A DNA stretch of 51,383 nucleotides from Methanomethylophilus sp963631655 (lineage in GTDB: Archaea; Thermoplasmatota; Thermoplasmata; Methanomassiliicoccales; Methanomethylophilaceae). A program made the translations under genes and the position numbers. The notes under the pieces were generated by a model that worked only from the letters and a program-made list of their open reading frames with translations, ran no database searches and was not told the DNA's origin. Positions 15,888 to 24,824 of the stretch are shown in pieces. Where the stretch lies: contig CAVGRR010000008.1 of NCBI GenBank assembly GCA_963631655.1, forward strand, positions 1 to 51,383. Direction: 5' to 3'. Within the stretch, counting starts at the first letter, position 1. Every line of letters starts with the position of its first letter.

Positions 15888-18800
15888 ATGTATCTAAGAC
15901 AGATCGAGCTTGAGAATTTCAAATCGTTCGGCGGGAAGGTCACAGTACCGCTGATGGAAGGATATATGGCAATCACCGGTCCGAACGGATCGGGAAAATC
16001 GAACATCGGCGACGCCATCATGTTCGTACTGGGACCCAAGAGTCCCAAGGCGGTAAGGGCCGGAAGGATAACCGACCTTATCTTCAGCGGAGGCGCGTCC
16101 AAGTCACGTGCCAAGTCGATGACCGTATCGCTGGTCTTCGACAACAGCGACCGTATCCTTCCGTGGGACGACGACACGGTGCGTCTCACCCGTTACGTCA
16201 AATTATCCGACAACGGAGAGGACTACACCTCTTACTTTTTCATCAATGACCAGAAGTCGACCCTCGGAGAGTTCGATTCTCTCCTCACCAAAGCGAGGAT
16301 CAGTGCCGACGGTTACAACATCGTTCAGCAGGGAGACGTCACCCACATCGTTCAGATGAGCAATATGGAGAGGAGGCGTATCCTCGACGGTATCTCCGGT
16401 ATCTCGAGCTTCGATGCGGACATCGCAAAGGCCCAGGGAGAGAAGAAGGAGGCCACCGACAACCTCAATCTCATCGACGTCCTCAGAGAGGACAAGGAGA
16501 AGCAGCTCAAGGTCCTCGAGAAGGACCGCGAGCAGGCCAAGATCTATCTTGCGACCAAGAACCAGCTCGACGTCTCAAAGGCCCAGCTGACCGTCAGGCA
16601 GAGGGACAGGGAGGTCGCCACCCGTGCGAACCTCACGGAACATGTGGTGAAGCTCGAGGGAGAGCTCGAGACGATCCGCAAGGAGAAGACGGACCTCCTC
16701 GCTCAGCACGATCTCAACGAACAGGCGATCGTTGACAAGGAGAAGGAGATCGAGGAGCAGGCCGGACCCGAGTACCGCAAGATCAAGACAGATATCGAAC
16801 AGACCAAGATCAGTCTTGCAACCGAAAAGGACCGTGTCGCCGCCGCAGAAGAGGAGATCCAGAACCAGACCGAGACCAAAGCCGGATTCCTGGAGTCCAT
16901 CGAGCAGAACCGCAACACCTACCGCACCGTATCCGAAGGTCTGAACGACCTCAACATTCAGTACGAATCCGCGATCGCGGATTTCGATGCCGCCAAGAAG
17001 GAGGAGGCCCGCATCAGCGAGGAGACCTCCAAACACGGAGGAGAACTCACCGAGCTCCAGAAGAAACTGGAATCCCTCGTGAAGCAGATCGACGAGGCCA
17101 GCGACAAGGAGCAGAACGCAAAGGTTGCCGAAGCATCCGCAAAGGCGGTGCTGGAACACGCCAAACTGACCAGGGCCGATGCGGAAGAGTCGGTCCAGAC
17201 CGCCAGGTTCGACGTCAAGGATGCCGAGTCCAATTACAAGGAGGTCGAGAAGGAGGTCGGACCCTCGAAAGGAACCGATCTTTCCAAGAAACTTCTCGAA
17301 CTCAAGGGCGAGGAAGGCCGTCTCGAACTGAAAGAGGCCGACCTCAAGAAGGCATGGGAGTCCCGTACCGCCGAATTCAACAAACTCTCTGCGGAGAAGA
17401 GGGTCTCCGATTCATACAACAGCGCCGGCGAGGCCGTCAGCCGCATCATGAACCTGAAGAACACCGGAGAGATCCAGGGCATTAGGGGAACCGTCGCGGA
17501 ACTCGCCAAGGTCGAACCCGGTTACGAGACCGCATTGGGTGTGGCCGCCGGCGGAAAGATGCAGGCAGTGGTCGTGGAGACCGATGCCGTCGCCGCCAAG
17601 TGCATTCAGTATCTGAAGTCCAACGGGCTCAGCAGGGTGGTCTTCCTCCCGCTGAACAAGATGATGCCCGGCAAGCCCCGTGCGAAGGCCATCATGGTCC
17701 TCAAGAGGACCGAGGGTTACGCCACCGACTTCCTTGATTTCAAGCCCGAGTACGCCAATGTGTTCTGGTACGTGTTCCAGGACACCCTGGTGGTAAGGGA
17801 CCTCGACACCGCCCGTGAGATCATGGGCGGTATCAGGATCGTCACCCGTGAGGGAGAACTGCTCGAGGCCTCGGGTGCCATGGCCGGAGGTACCATCAAC
17901 AAACGCAACATCGCCAAGTTCGGTCCCACCGCACAGGGTGCCCTTGACGAGGCCGCAGAGTCGGTCAAGAAGGCCGCCGATGCCCTGGAGATCGTCCGCG
18001 GACAGCTGAGGGATCTGAGGAACACCATCCGTGCCACCGATGACGAGATGAGGAAGGTCCTCAACAGCGATGCCGAGGGCAGAGGAAAACTCGCCGCCGC
18101 ACAGGCCGCATCCGAACAGGCCAAGAAGAACCTCCGTGCCGCGGAAGAGGCATTGGCCAAGGCCGTGAAGGAGGACGAGGCCGCCGAGAAGGACCTTGTG
18201 GCAAAGTCTGCAGCCGCCCGTGAGGCAGAGGCCCTGCTGACCGGTCTCCGTGACGAGCGTACAAAGGCGAACGACCGTATGGCCGTCATCGCACCCGCCG
18301 GACTTCAGGAGAAGATCCAGGCCGTCCGCGACAGGGTCTACGAGTGCAATCAGATCGTGTCCGACCTGAACAATCAGATCGTCGCCGCCAAGGCGGAACT
18401 GACCGGACTTGACAAACAGAAGGAGGCATACGACTTCCAGGTTTCCGAGGCGGACAAGAAGATCAATGCGCAGAGGGAATCCATCGCCGGCCGCGAGGAG
18501 ACCATAGCGAAGCTCGGTCTGGAATTGGAAGCATTGAGGAAGATCGAGGCCGAACTGGAGTCCGGACTGCAGGACCTCAAGACCCAGAAAGACGAACTCA
18601 TTCAGAAGAGGTATTCGCTCGACTCCTCGATCCAGAACGCACAGACCAGAATCGAGGCGAAAGAGGGCGTCATCGAGTCCCAGAGGGCACAGATAATAAC
18701 CTGTGACCATAACATAGAAATGTATGAGGCAGAGGTCGCCAAGATCACCATCGAGGTCCCCGAGCCCATCCCCTCGGAAGAGGCGCTCAAACGCACCATC

Positions 18801-19484
18801 CGCGAATGCGAGGAGAAGATCGACTCCCTCGGTGCGGTCAACATGCGTTCCATCGAGGATTACGATGTCCGCAAGAAAGAGTACGACCTCATGATCGAGC
18901 AGATCGGCCGCCTCAACAAGCAGATCGCCGAACTCGACAAGCTCACAGAGGACCTCACCTCCAGGAAGAAGGGCCTCTTCATGGAATCATACGACAAGGT
19001 CAACGAGAACTTCCAGAAGATCTACGCCGAACTCTCTGGAGGCGGCGAAGGTTTCATGAAGCTCGAGAACGAGGAGAACCCCTTCGAAGGCGGACTCCTC
19101 ATCAACGCCAAACCCAGGAACGGCAAGCTGCTGAGGCTCGACGCCCTCTCCGGAGGAGAGAAGTCGCTCACCGCGCTTTCGTTCATATTCGCAATACAGG
19201 AATACCAGCCGTCCCCGTTCTATGTGCTTGACGAGGTCGACATGTTCCTCGACGCGGTCAACTCCGAGATGGTCGCGAAGAGGGTCAAGGAAAGTTCCAG
19301 GAAAGCACAGTTCATACAGGTCTCGCTGAGGAAGGTCACCCTGACCATGGCGGACCATCTCATCGGAGTCACCCGGCCTCCGAGCGGGATCAGCAGGATC
19401 ATAATGCAGCCGGACCTGAACGAGGTCTCCAAATACGAAGAAGAGGCCTTGAAAAACCAGAAGAAATCTGAGATCGAGGGATGA
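15888..19484 (+). CDS. smc: Chromosome segregation protein SMC
   Basis: 1198 aa from ATG 15888, preceded by AAAGGGGA; an in-frame ATG 51 bp upstream adds residues not expected in SMC. N-terminal ABC half with Walker A GPNGSGKS (31-38), long coiled coil, hinge around residues 520-680 (GIRGTVAELAKVEPGYE, GAMAGGTI), second coiled coil, then signature LSGGEKSLTAL (from 1087) and Walker B FYVLDEVDMFLD. SMC dimers organise and segregate the chromosome using ATP, with ScpA bridging the heads. The partners scpA and scpB follow in the same operon (4-bp overlap). The coiled-coil part is rich in Glu, Lys and Ala as expected. Confidence 0.97.
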   Translation: MYLRQIELENFKSFGGKVTVPLMEGYMAITGPNGSGKSNIGDAIMFVLGPKSPKAVRAGRITDLIFSGGASKSRAKSMTVSLVFDNSDRILPWDDDTVRLTRYVKLSDNGEDYTSYFFINDQKSTLGEFDSLLTKARISADGYNIVQQGDVTHIVQMSNMERRRILDGISGISSFDADIAKAQGEKKEATDNLNLIDVLREDKEKQLKVLEKDREQAKIYLATKNQLDVSKAQLTVRQRDREVATRANLTEHVVKLEGELETIRKEKTDLLAQHDLNEQAIVDKEKEIEEQAGPEYRKIKTDIEQTKISLATEKDRVAAAEEEIQNQTETKAGFLESIEQNRNTYRTVSEGLNDLNIQYESAIADFDAAKKEEARISEETSKHGGELTELQKKLESLVKQIDEASDKEQNAKVAEASAKAVLEHAKLTRADAEESVQTARFDVKDAESNYKEVEKEVGPSKGTDLSKKLLELKGEEGRLELKEADLKKAWESRTAEFNKLSAEKRVSDSYNSAGEAVSRIMNLKNTGEIQGIRGTVAELAKVEPGYETALGVAAGGKMQAVVVETDAVAAKCIQYLKSNGLSRVVFLPLNKMMPGKPRAKAIMVLKRTEGYATDFLDFKPEYANVFWYVFQDTLVVRDLDTAREIMGGIRIVTREGELLEASGAMAGGTINKRNIAKFGPTAQGALDEAAESVKKAADALEIVRGQLRDLRNTIRATDDEMRKVLNSDAEGRGKLAAAQAASEQAKKNLRAAEEALAKAVKEDEAAEKDLVAKSAAAREAEALLTGLRDERTKANDRMAVIAPAGLQEKIQAVRDRVYECNQIVSDLNNQIVAAKAELTGLDKQKEAYDFQVSEADKKINAQRESIAGREETIAKLGLELEALRKIEAELESGLQDLKTQKDELIQKRYSLDSSIQNAQTRIEAKEGVIESQRAQIITCDHNIEMYEAEVAKITIEVPEPIPSEEALKRTIRECEEKIDSLGAVNMRSIEDYDVRKKEYDLMIEQIGRLNKQIAELDKLTEDLTSRKKGLFMESYDKVNENFQKIYAELSGGGEGFMKLENEENPFEGGLLINAKPRNGKLLRLDALSGGEKSLTALSFIFAIQEYQPSPFYVLDEVDMFLDAVNSEMVAKRVKESSRKAQFIQVSLRKVTLTMADHLIGVTRPPSGISRIIMQPDLNEVSKYEEEALKNQKKSEIEG

Positions 19485-20338
19485 AAATGGATGCGAGCGT
19501 ACAGATGGAAATGATGGAACAGCATCTGCTCTTCCACAAGGCACTTGCCGAGGATGAGGAGTCGCTGAACAAGATAAACGGTTACCTGGCATTGCTGAGG
19601 GACGAGGCCCCCGGAGAGAAGCTCTCCGACCAGACCGACGAATCGGTCAGGGCCGTCTTCAGCCTGGTCCTGGAAAAGGGCATCGACCCCTGGGAGATCA
19701 ATCTCGAGGAGTTCGCCAGGATGTACACGGAGAAGATCTCCAACAACAGGTTCGACATGCTGGTGGCCGGAAGGCTCCTGCTTATGGCCTGGAAGATCCT
19801 GAACCTGCAGTCCCAGGAGACCAGGATGTCCGCCGAGACCGTTGAGGAGATGGACATCGACGAGGGCGACTTCGGATTCGAGGATGAGGACCAGCTCGTG
19901 ATCCCGGACGTGGTCATCAGCAGGACCTATTCCCACACCGACCCCCGTACCGTCACTATGATCGACCTGCTCGACGCATTCGAGGAGGCCCGTGCCGATA
20001 TCGAGAAGTACAACGCGGCCCAGGAGACCATCGTCAAGATCAAGAACAAGGCACCCGCCCCCAAGTTTGACAACAAGGCCCACCGCGAGGACGATGAGGA
20101 GGCTGTCGAGAGGATCTATCAGATGATCTACTCCATGGGAATGGATCCCATGCCCATCACCGAGTTCTACACCAACGACAAGGAGCACAACATCTCTGTC
20201 TTCGTCGCTGTCCTGCACCTCGTGAGGGATGGAAAGCTCGAGGTGTCCCAGGAGACCCTGCCCTATTCCGAGATCCTGGTCCAGATCAGGCAGCCGGAAG
20301 GCACTCTGCCGATGGAGACGGTCGCGGCGGTGAATTGA
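19481..20338 (+). CDS. scpA: Segregation and condensation protein A
   Basis: 285 aa, ATGA overlap with smc. ScpA/kleisin: N-terminal helical SMC-neck-binding part, the PWEINLEEFARMYTEKI block (residues 66-80) and DMLVAGRLLLMAWKILNLQS typical of the family, an acidic linker, and a C-terminal winged helix with VERIYQMIYSMGMDPMPIT and ISVFVAVLHLVRDGKLEVSQ that binds the other SMC head. It closes the SMC ring and recruits ScpB. Length is normal. Confidence 0.93.
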   Translation: MKMDASVQMEMMEQHLLFHKALAEDEESLNKINGYLALLRDEAPGEKLSDQTDESVRAVFSLVLEKGIDPWEINLEEFARMYTEKISNNRFDMLVAGRLLLMAWKILNLQSQETRMSAETVEEMDIDEGDFGFEDEDQLVIPDVVISRTYSHTDPRTVTMIDLLDAFEEARADIEKYNAAQETIVKIKNKAPAPKFDNKAHREDDEEAVERIYQMIYSMGMDPMPITEFYTNDKEHNISVFVAVLHLVRDGKLEVSQETLPYSEILVQIRQPEGTLPMETVAAVN

Positions 20339-20339
20339 G

Positions 20340-20846
20340 TTGGAAGACAAGACGATGGTGGAGGCAGCGCTGTTCGCCGCTACCGATACCCTGAGGGTAG
20401 CCGACATCGTCAGCCACACCGGTCTCGACGAGGCCTCCGTGAGATATGCCCTCAAAGACCTGAGGATGGAGTACGACATGAGGGACTCCGCCATCATGAT
20501 CTCCGAGGCCGGCGGAGGATACCGTATGGTGCTCCGTCCCGACTGCAAGAAGTTCACCGGACTGTTCACCAAGCCCGAACTTCCCGCAGGGGTCATGCGC
20601 ACTCTGTCCACGATCGCGTACAACCAGCCCGTCCTTCAGTCGAAGCTGGTGTCGGTACGCGGGCCCAGGGCATACGAAGATGTTCACACTTTGGTCGATC
20701 TGGGTCTTGTGTCCGCGAAGCAGTCCGGACAGAGCAAGGAGCTCACCACCACCCCCAAGTTCTCGGAGCAGTTCGGCATCGGGAGCACGAGGAAAGAGGA
20801 CATCCGTAAGTGGCTGGAGTCCCAGGTTCAGTCCAACAAGGAATAA
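20340..20846 (+). CDS. scpB: Segregation and condensation protein B
   Basis: 168 aa, TTG start 1 bp after the scpA stop with GGTGA upstream; ATG 20355 is an alternative. Two winged-helix domains: EAALFAATDTLRVADIVSHTG and LSTIAYNQPVLQSKLVSVRGPRAYEDVHTLVDLGLV, the latter being the most conserved ScpB segment. ScpB dimers bind the ScpA linker. Completes the smc-scpA-scpB unit, an arrangement more often thought of as bacterial but present in several euryarchaeal groups. Confidence 0.92.
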   Translation: MEDKTMVEAALFAATDTLRVADIVSHTGLDEASVRYALKDLRMEYDMRDSAIMISEAGGGYRMVLRPDCKKFTGLFTKPELPAGVMRTLSTIAYNQPVLQSKLVSVRGPRAYEDVHTLVDLGLVSAKQSGQSKELTTTPKFSEQFGIGSTRKEDIRKWLESQVQSNKE

Positions 20847-20891
20847 TCCGACCGTAAAGCAATTAATCAACGGTCCGATACCCACTCTAGA

Positions 20892-20919
20892 GCCGGCAGG
20901 CCAGATATCTGGTGCCGGC
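20892..20919. promoter_or_regulatory. Long near-palindrome between scpB and the phosphomutase gene
   Basis: GCCGGCA (20892-20898), a 2-nt GG bulge, then CCAGATATCTGG (20901-20912) and TGCCGGC (20913-20919). The halves pair as a 13-bp stem with one bulge. It ends 15 nt before the ATG at 20935, so it could be an operator, a leader hairpin over the ribosome site, or a terminator of the scp transcript. No T-run follows. Confidence 0.5.
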
Positions 20920-20934
20920 ATTGAGTGATTCATC

Positions 20935-22290
20935 ATGACAAAGATGTTCGGTACCAACGGTGTTCGCGGGGTCGTCAACCAGGATATGAACGCATCGCTT
21001 GCGTTGCAGATGGGAAAGGCCATCGGAAATGTGATGCCTGGCACTGTTGCGATCGCATGCGACACCAGGGATTCCTGCGCCATGCTGAAGTCCGCTGTAT
21101 CCTCCGGACTGATGGCGGTAGGCTGCAATGTTCTCGACCTCGGAATCGTCCCGACACCTGCCATTCAGTATTATGTCAAGACCCACGAGGTCTCTGCGGG
21201 AGTTATGATCACCGCATCCCACAATCCTCCTGAGTTCAACGGTATCAAGGTCATCGCCGCCGACGGTACTGAGGCGTCCCATGATCAAGAGTCCCAGATA
21301 GAGGAAACCTACGATACCGAGGTCCCCGCGGTCGCATGGAACAAGGTCGGAAAATACACTGTCGTGTCCGGTGCAGGAGATGCCTATGTCGATGCTGTCA
21401 TCGCAAAGCTCGATGTCGAGAGCATCAGGCATGCGAACCTCACTGTTGTTCTGGATTGTACCAACGGTGCGGCGTTCTACACCTCGCCTCTTCTTCTCAA
21501 GAAACTCGGTGTGAGGGCCATCACTCTCAACAGCAACCCCCAGGGAGAGTTCCCCGGTCACCTCAGCGAACCGACCGAGGACAACCTGCAGGACCTCTTG
21601 AAAATGGTCAAGGCGACCGATGCCGTATTAGGTATCGCCCATGACGGAGATGCCGACAGATGCGTCTTCGTGGACGGCGACGGCAACTATGTGCCAGGCG
21701 ACAAAACTTTGGCCATTCTCGGAAGGTCATTGGTGGCTGCCAACGGAGGCGGAACCGTCGTCACTCCGGTCGCCACATCCTCTGTCGTCGACGAGGTCGT
21801 CACCGGTGTCGGAGGTTCCGTCGTGCGCACCGCAGTAGGTTCTCCTGTCGTCGCCCGTAAGATGAGTGAGATCGGAGGTATCTTCGGTGGAGAGGAGAAC
21901 GGAGGACTCATCTTCGCAGACCATCAGTACTGCAGGGACGGTGCGATGGCCATCGGAAGGATGCTCGAGAACATCATCAAGAACGGTCCCCTCAAGGAAC
22001 AGGTCGCCTCGCTCCCCGTCTACTATACTGTGAAGAAGAAGATGGCCTGCCCCAACGACATGAAGGAGAAGGTCCTTCAGTACCTAGATGTGGAGACCGT
22101 CGATATTGCAAAGGACCGTTCCGACGGTCTGAAGCTTCTGATCGGCAACGACTGGGTCTTGGCAAGGGCGTCCGGTACGGAACCCATCTTCAGGGTCTAT
22201 GCCGAATCTAAGAACAAGGCGGTTGCAGAGGAACTTGCTTCCAAATATCTGAAACTCGCCCAGGATTACGTAAACGAATCCAGGGTCTGA
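20935..22290 (+). CDS. glmM: Phosphoglucosamine mutase / phosphomannomutase family (GlmM-like)
   Basis: 451 aa. Alpha-D-phosphohexomutase with active Ser95 in TASHNPPEFNG, metal loop DGDADRC (Asp237, Asp239, Asp241), GEENGGLIF sugar-binding loop and C-terminal RASGTEPIFRVY phosphate-binding motif. N-terminal MFGTNGVRG is typical of archaeal GlmM-type enzymes, which interconvert glucosamine-6-P and glucosamine-1-P, sometimes with phosphomannose activity. The exact sugar specificity is not certain. GTGAT serves as ribosome site. The gene is convergent with agmatinase; stops are 6 bp apart. Confidence 0.88.
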   Translation: MTKMFGTNGVRGVVNQDMNASLALQMGKAIGNVMPGTVAIACDTRDSCAMLKSAVSSGLMAVGCNVLDLGIVPTPAIQYYVKTHEVSAGVMITASHNPPEFNGIKVIAADGTEASHDQESQIEETYDTEVPAVAWNKVGKYTVVSGAGDAYVDAVIAKLDVESIRHANLTVVLDCTNGAAFYTSPLLLKKLGVRAITLNSNPQGEFPGHLSEPTEDNLQDLLKMVKATDAVLGIAHDGDADRCVFVDGDGNYVPGDKTLAILGRSLVAANGGGTVVTPVATSSVVDEVVTGVGGSVVRTAVGSPVVARKMSEIGGIFGGEENGGLIFADHQYCRDGAMAIGRMLENIIKNGPLKEQVASLPVYYTVKKKMACPNDMKEKVLQYLDVETVDIAKDRSDGLKLLIGNDWVLARASGTEPIFRVYAESKNKAVAEELASKYLKLAQDYVNESRV

Positions 22291-22296
22291 AACAAT

Positions 22297-23160
22297 TCAC
22301 TGTCTGAGGTTCTTGCCATAAACGGCAAGGGCCTCATTTATCAGTCTTGCACCGAGGATGGATGTGATCCCGGAGTGGTCCGCCGGAGGGCAGATCTCCA
22401 TCACGTCGAATCCCGCAAGACGGTCGCCGATCATATTGATGGCTTTCTTCACCTGTATCGGAGTGAGTCCGAAAGGTTCGGGTGTTCCGGTACCGGGTGC
22501 GTATGCTGGGTCTATCCCGTCGATGTCCACGGACAGGTACACTTTATCCGCTTTGAGCGAATCGAGCGCCTTCTTGACGGCCCATTCGATACCGTTGTCG
22601 AAAATGTCGAAAGCGGTTATGTGGGGGACGACGTCGTCCCTTTCGAGTTCCTCTCTGCCGATGGCACGCACTCCGACAGCAAACACATTGTCCAGTCCGT
22701 GGACCTCTGCGGCCCTTCTGGTGACGCATGCGTGGCTGTTCGGGGTTCCCATATATTCGTCCCTCGAATCGAGGTGCGCATCGATGGTCATCAATGCGAT
22801 CTTCTTTTTCTTGAAGGACTGAATGATAGGTACGGTACCTGTGTGCTCTCCGCCGATGGCGATGGTGAACTTGCCGTCACGTATCGCGGGGGCGACAGCG
22901 AACTTCACTTCCTCGATCATATCCTCGGGGAGAATGAAGTCGTCACAGTTGCCGTAATCACAGACGCTGGGTCTGTATTGATCGAGTCCGTGTTCGAAGT
23001 GGAACTCTTCAAAATTGTATGATGCCTGCCTGACCGCCGTCGGGGCCTCGCGGGCCCCGGCTTTGAAGCTGGCAGTGTGGTCGTACGGAATGCCGAAAAT
23101 CACTGCTTCTGCATCGCTGTATTCAGCGTCTGCGTCAGCATAGGTCACTCCGTACGCCAT
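22297..23160 (-). CDS. speB: Agmatinase (arginase/ureohydrolase family)
   Basis: 287 aa. Manganese-binding motifs of ureohydrolases: GGEHTGT (archaeal form of GGDHS), DAHLDSRDEYMG, and SVDIDGIDPAYAPGTGTPEPFGL. It hydrolyses agmatine to putrescine and urea. It lies 10 bp downstream of aIF5A on the same strand, so the two are co-transcribed. Putrescine feeds spermidine, the donor of the aminobutyl group of hypusine on aIF5A, so this pairing makes metabolic sense. Guanidinobutyrase or another ureohydrolase activity cannot be excluded by eye. Confidence 0.9.
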   Translation of the reverse strand: MAYGVTYADADAEYSDAEAVIFGIPYDHTASFKAGAREAPTAVRQASYNFEEFHFEHGLDQYRPSVCDYGNCDDFILPEDMIEEVKFAVAPAIRDGKFTIAIGGEHTGTVPIIQSFKKKKIALMTIDAHLDSRDEYMGTPNSHACVTRRAAEVHGLDNVFAVGVRAIGREELERDDVVPHITAFDIFDNGIEWAVKKALDSLKADKVYLSVDIDGIDPAYAPGTGTPEPFGLTPIQVKKAINMIGDRLAGFDVMEICPPADHSGITSILGARLINEALAVYGKNLRQ

Positions 23161-23170
23161 TAAATGATCC

Positions 23171-23560
23171 TCACATCAGTTTCATTCTGTCCATCGCGAC
23201 GATGTACATGACCTCAGCACCGTCCGTTAGGACGCTCTCATGATCGTCGTTGATAGGCATGGTAAAGGTTTCGAAGGTCTCAAGGTCCATGATCTGGACT
23301 TCGTTGTTGGCCTCGTCGATGGAGATGACCTGTCCCTTCCTCTTGTCGATGATGGGGACCTGGACCTTTGCGCTGACAGGTGCGTTGAGAGATTTCTTTG
23401 CACCGGTGAAAATGTCGGTCGCTTCGATGGATGCCTTTGCGGATCCGTGCTTTCCGGGTTTCGAGGTAGTGATCGAAATGATCTTACAAGGTGAATCGTC
23501 GATGTTCACGTACCTTCCGATTTTGAGCTCCCTGAGCTCTTTCATCTCCCACTCTGCCAT
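23171..23560 (-). CDS. Translation initiation factor aIF5A
   Basis: 129 aa. Conserved loop TTSKPGKHGSAK (residues 31-42) carries Lys37, the residue modified to hypusine or deoxyhypusine. The second domain is the OB fold ending in VMYIVAMDRMKLM. It stimulates peptide bond formation at difficult sequences and termination. Ribosome site AAGGT lies upstream. A strong TATA box at 23695-23706 about 135 nt before the start implies a leader that contains a 25-codon ORF (see that entry). Co-transcribed with agmatinase. Confidence 0.96.
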   Translation of the reverse strand: MAEWEMKELRELKIGRYVNIDDSPCKIISITTSKPGKHGSAKASIEATDIFTGAKKSLNAPVSAKVQVPIIDKRKGQVISIDEANNEVQIMDLETFETFTMPINDDHESVLTDGAEVMYIVAMDRMKLM

Positions 23561-23596
23561 AATCTTACCTTCTTTTATAATTTTGAGAGGCTGCGC

Positions 23597-23674
23597 TCAC
23601 ACTATCCGCTTGTTCTTCTCCAGGTTATACTGGGCGTCGATTGAGATAATATCTGCGTAACGCATCCTAATCAT
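23597..23674 (-). CDS. Possible 25-residue leaderless micro-ORF upstream of aIF5A
   Basis: ATG (23674 downward) to TGA at 23597-23599, encoding a 25-residue basic peptide starting MIRMRYADIISI and ending NKRIV. The start lies 25 nt from the centre of the TATA box ATATATAATTAT (23695-23706), as for leaderless archaeal genes, and the ORF ends 36 nt before the aIF5A start. It could be a small protein, a regulatory leader ORF, or chance. No family recognised. Confidence 0.3.
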   Translation of the reverse strand: MIRMRYADIISIDAQYNLEKNKRIV

Positions 23675-23694
23675 ACTCTGGATTGGGACAACGG

Positions 23695-23706
23695 ATATAT
23701 AATTAT
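23695..23706 (-). promoter_or_regulatory. TATA box of the aIF5A-agmatinase operon
   Basis: ATATATAATTAT on the minus strand, between the nop5 stop and aIF5A. It is the strongest TATA-like element in the 160-bp gap and points toward aIF5A. Confidence 0.55.
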
Positions 23707-23720
23707 CTTCAAAAGACAGG

Positions 23721-24824
23721 TCAGTGCCTTTTAGGACCTTTTCCCGGGCCCCTTCCTTTGCGGCCTTTGTTCTTCATGCCCGGTGCCTTCTCCTTCTTCT
23801 TCGGAGGGTCTGGGTATTTGCGCTTGATGTCCTTGATGCGGGCCTTCAGTTCCTCGTTGAGGCGGTCTCCGCAGAAGTCTCCCTTGTACTGATCGACCTT
23901 GGCTGCGATGAGCACCTTTCCGGCCAACGCCCTGGCGATGTTCCCTCTCTGCCAGTAGGGCGCATTTCTGAGGTCTGGGTATTGATAGATCACACCGTGT
24001 TTGGGAGGGTTCTTTCCGGAACGGAGATGCCTGAACATGGCCTTCTCGGCTCCGAGAAGCTGAAGTGTCGAAGAGGGTAATGAAGCCAGTCTCTCGAGTC
24101 CTCCGGAGAGGGAGATCAGTCTGGCGGACAGGGGTCCGCCGAGGATGGCGCACATGTTGGGGCAGAGCGCCTCCACCAGGGAGGTGATGTACTCCTCGGT
24201 GTTGGCCCTGTCGTCGTAGATCCTGCAGAGGGTGTCCGCAAGGTCCTGTACAGCCCTCATATCGTCGGGATCGAAGTCGGCTCCGACGGATTGGATGTCG
24301 AGGTTGAGCTCGTCGATGATACCTTCCCTGTCGCCGTGACGGGCGATGAGAAGAGCGTACTTTTCATCATGTGCCAGATCGGCCAATTCGGGGAAATGCA
24401 TGCCGTACCATTCGTGCAGTCTCTCGCTGAGAAGGTTGGATATCTCAATAAGATTGTCGAGGTGGCGGATGGCCTGCACGAGGCTCTTGTCACGGGAGAT
24501 CGGTTCCGTGGTCCTCAGCTGTCCCAGACGTACCATCGTATCATGCATGAAGGCGTCGTCGTATCCGAAATCGGCTGCCTTGATGAACGATGAATCATAC
24601 ATCTCGGGCCTTCCGAGCTCGGCCTGTCTTCTGTCGGAAACCGCGAGTCTGGGTCTGTTGTTCGCGAGCTCTTTTTCTTCGGGAAGGATACCTCCTCTCT
24701 GGATCTCCGCAAGCTTCTGTGCGGTCTCGGTGGGGTCCTTGGGCATCAGGCGTTTGTCCATGATGCGGTTGGATTTGTCATCTACAAGGAACACGCCGAA
24801 CCATTTTGTTACAAGTATCGCCAT
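23721..24824 (-). CDS. nop5: Nop5 (Nop56/58) C/D-box snoRNP protein
   Basis: 367 aa. N-terminal domain, coiled coil, then the Nop domain: LSERLHEWYGMHFPEL, LCPNMCAILGGPLSARLISLSGGLERLASLPSSTLQLLGAEKA (across about residues 220-262) and HLRSGKNPPKHGVIYQYP, ending in a Lys/Gly-rich tail (KKKEKAPGMKNKGRKGRG). Nop5 bridges L7Ae-bound C/D guide RNA to fibrillarin for 2'-O-methylation of rRNA. In most euryarchaea the fibrillarin gene is adjacent; none is here. It begins directly after the aldolase stop, so mtnA-aldolase-nop5 reads as one operon. Confidence 0.95.
   Translation of the reverse strand: MAILVTKWFGVFLVDDKSNRIMDKRLMPKDPTETAQKLAEIQRGGILPEEKELANNRPRLAVSDRRQAELGRPEMYDSSFIKAADFGYDDAFMHDTMVRLGQLRTTEPISRDKSLVQAIRHLDNLIEISNLLSERLHEWYGMHFPELADLAHDEKYALLIARHGDREGIIDELNLDIQSVGADFDPDDMRAVQDLADTLCRIYDDRANTEEYITSLVEALCPNMCAILGGPLSARLISLSGGLERLASLPSSTLQLLGAEKAMFRHLRSGKNPPKHGVIYQYPDLRNAPYWQRGNIARALAGKVLIAAKVDQYKGDFCGDRLNEELKARIKDIKRKYPDPPKKKEKAPGMKNKGRKGRGPGKGPKRH

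Noticed and set aside
17412..18710. Long minus-strand open frame (432 codons) inside smc
   Set aside because: Shadow of the coiled-coil coding region; Leu/Val/Gly-rich product without a family, and smc is intact on the other strand.
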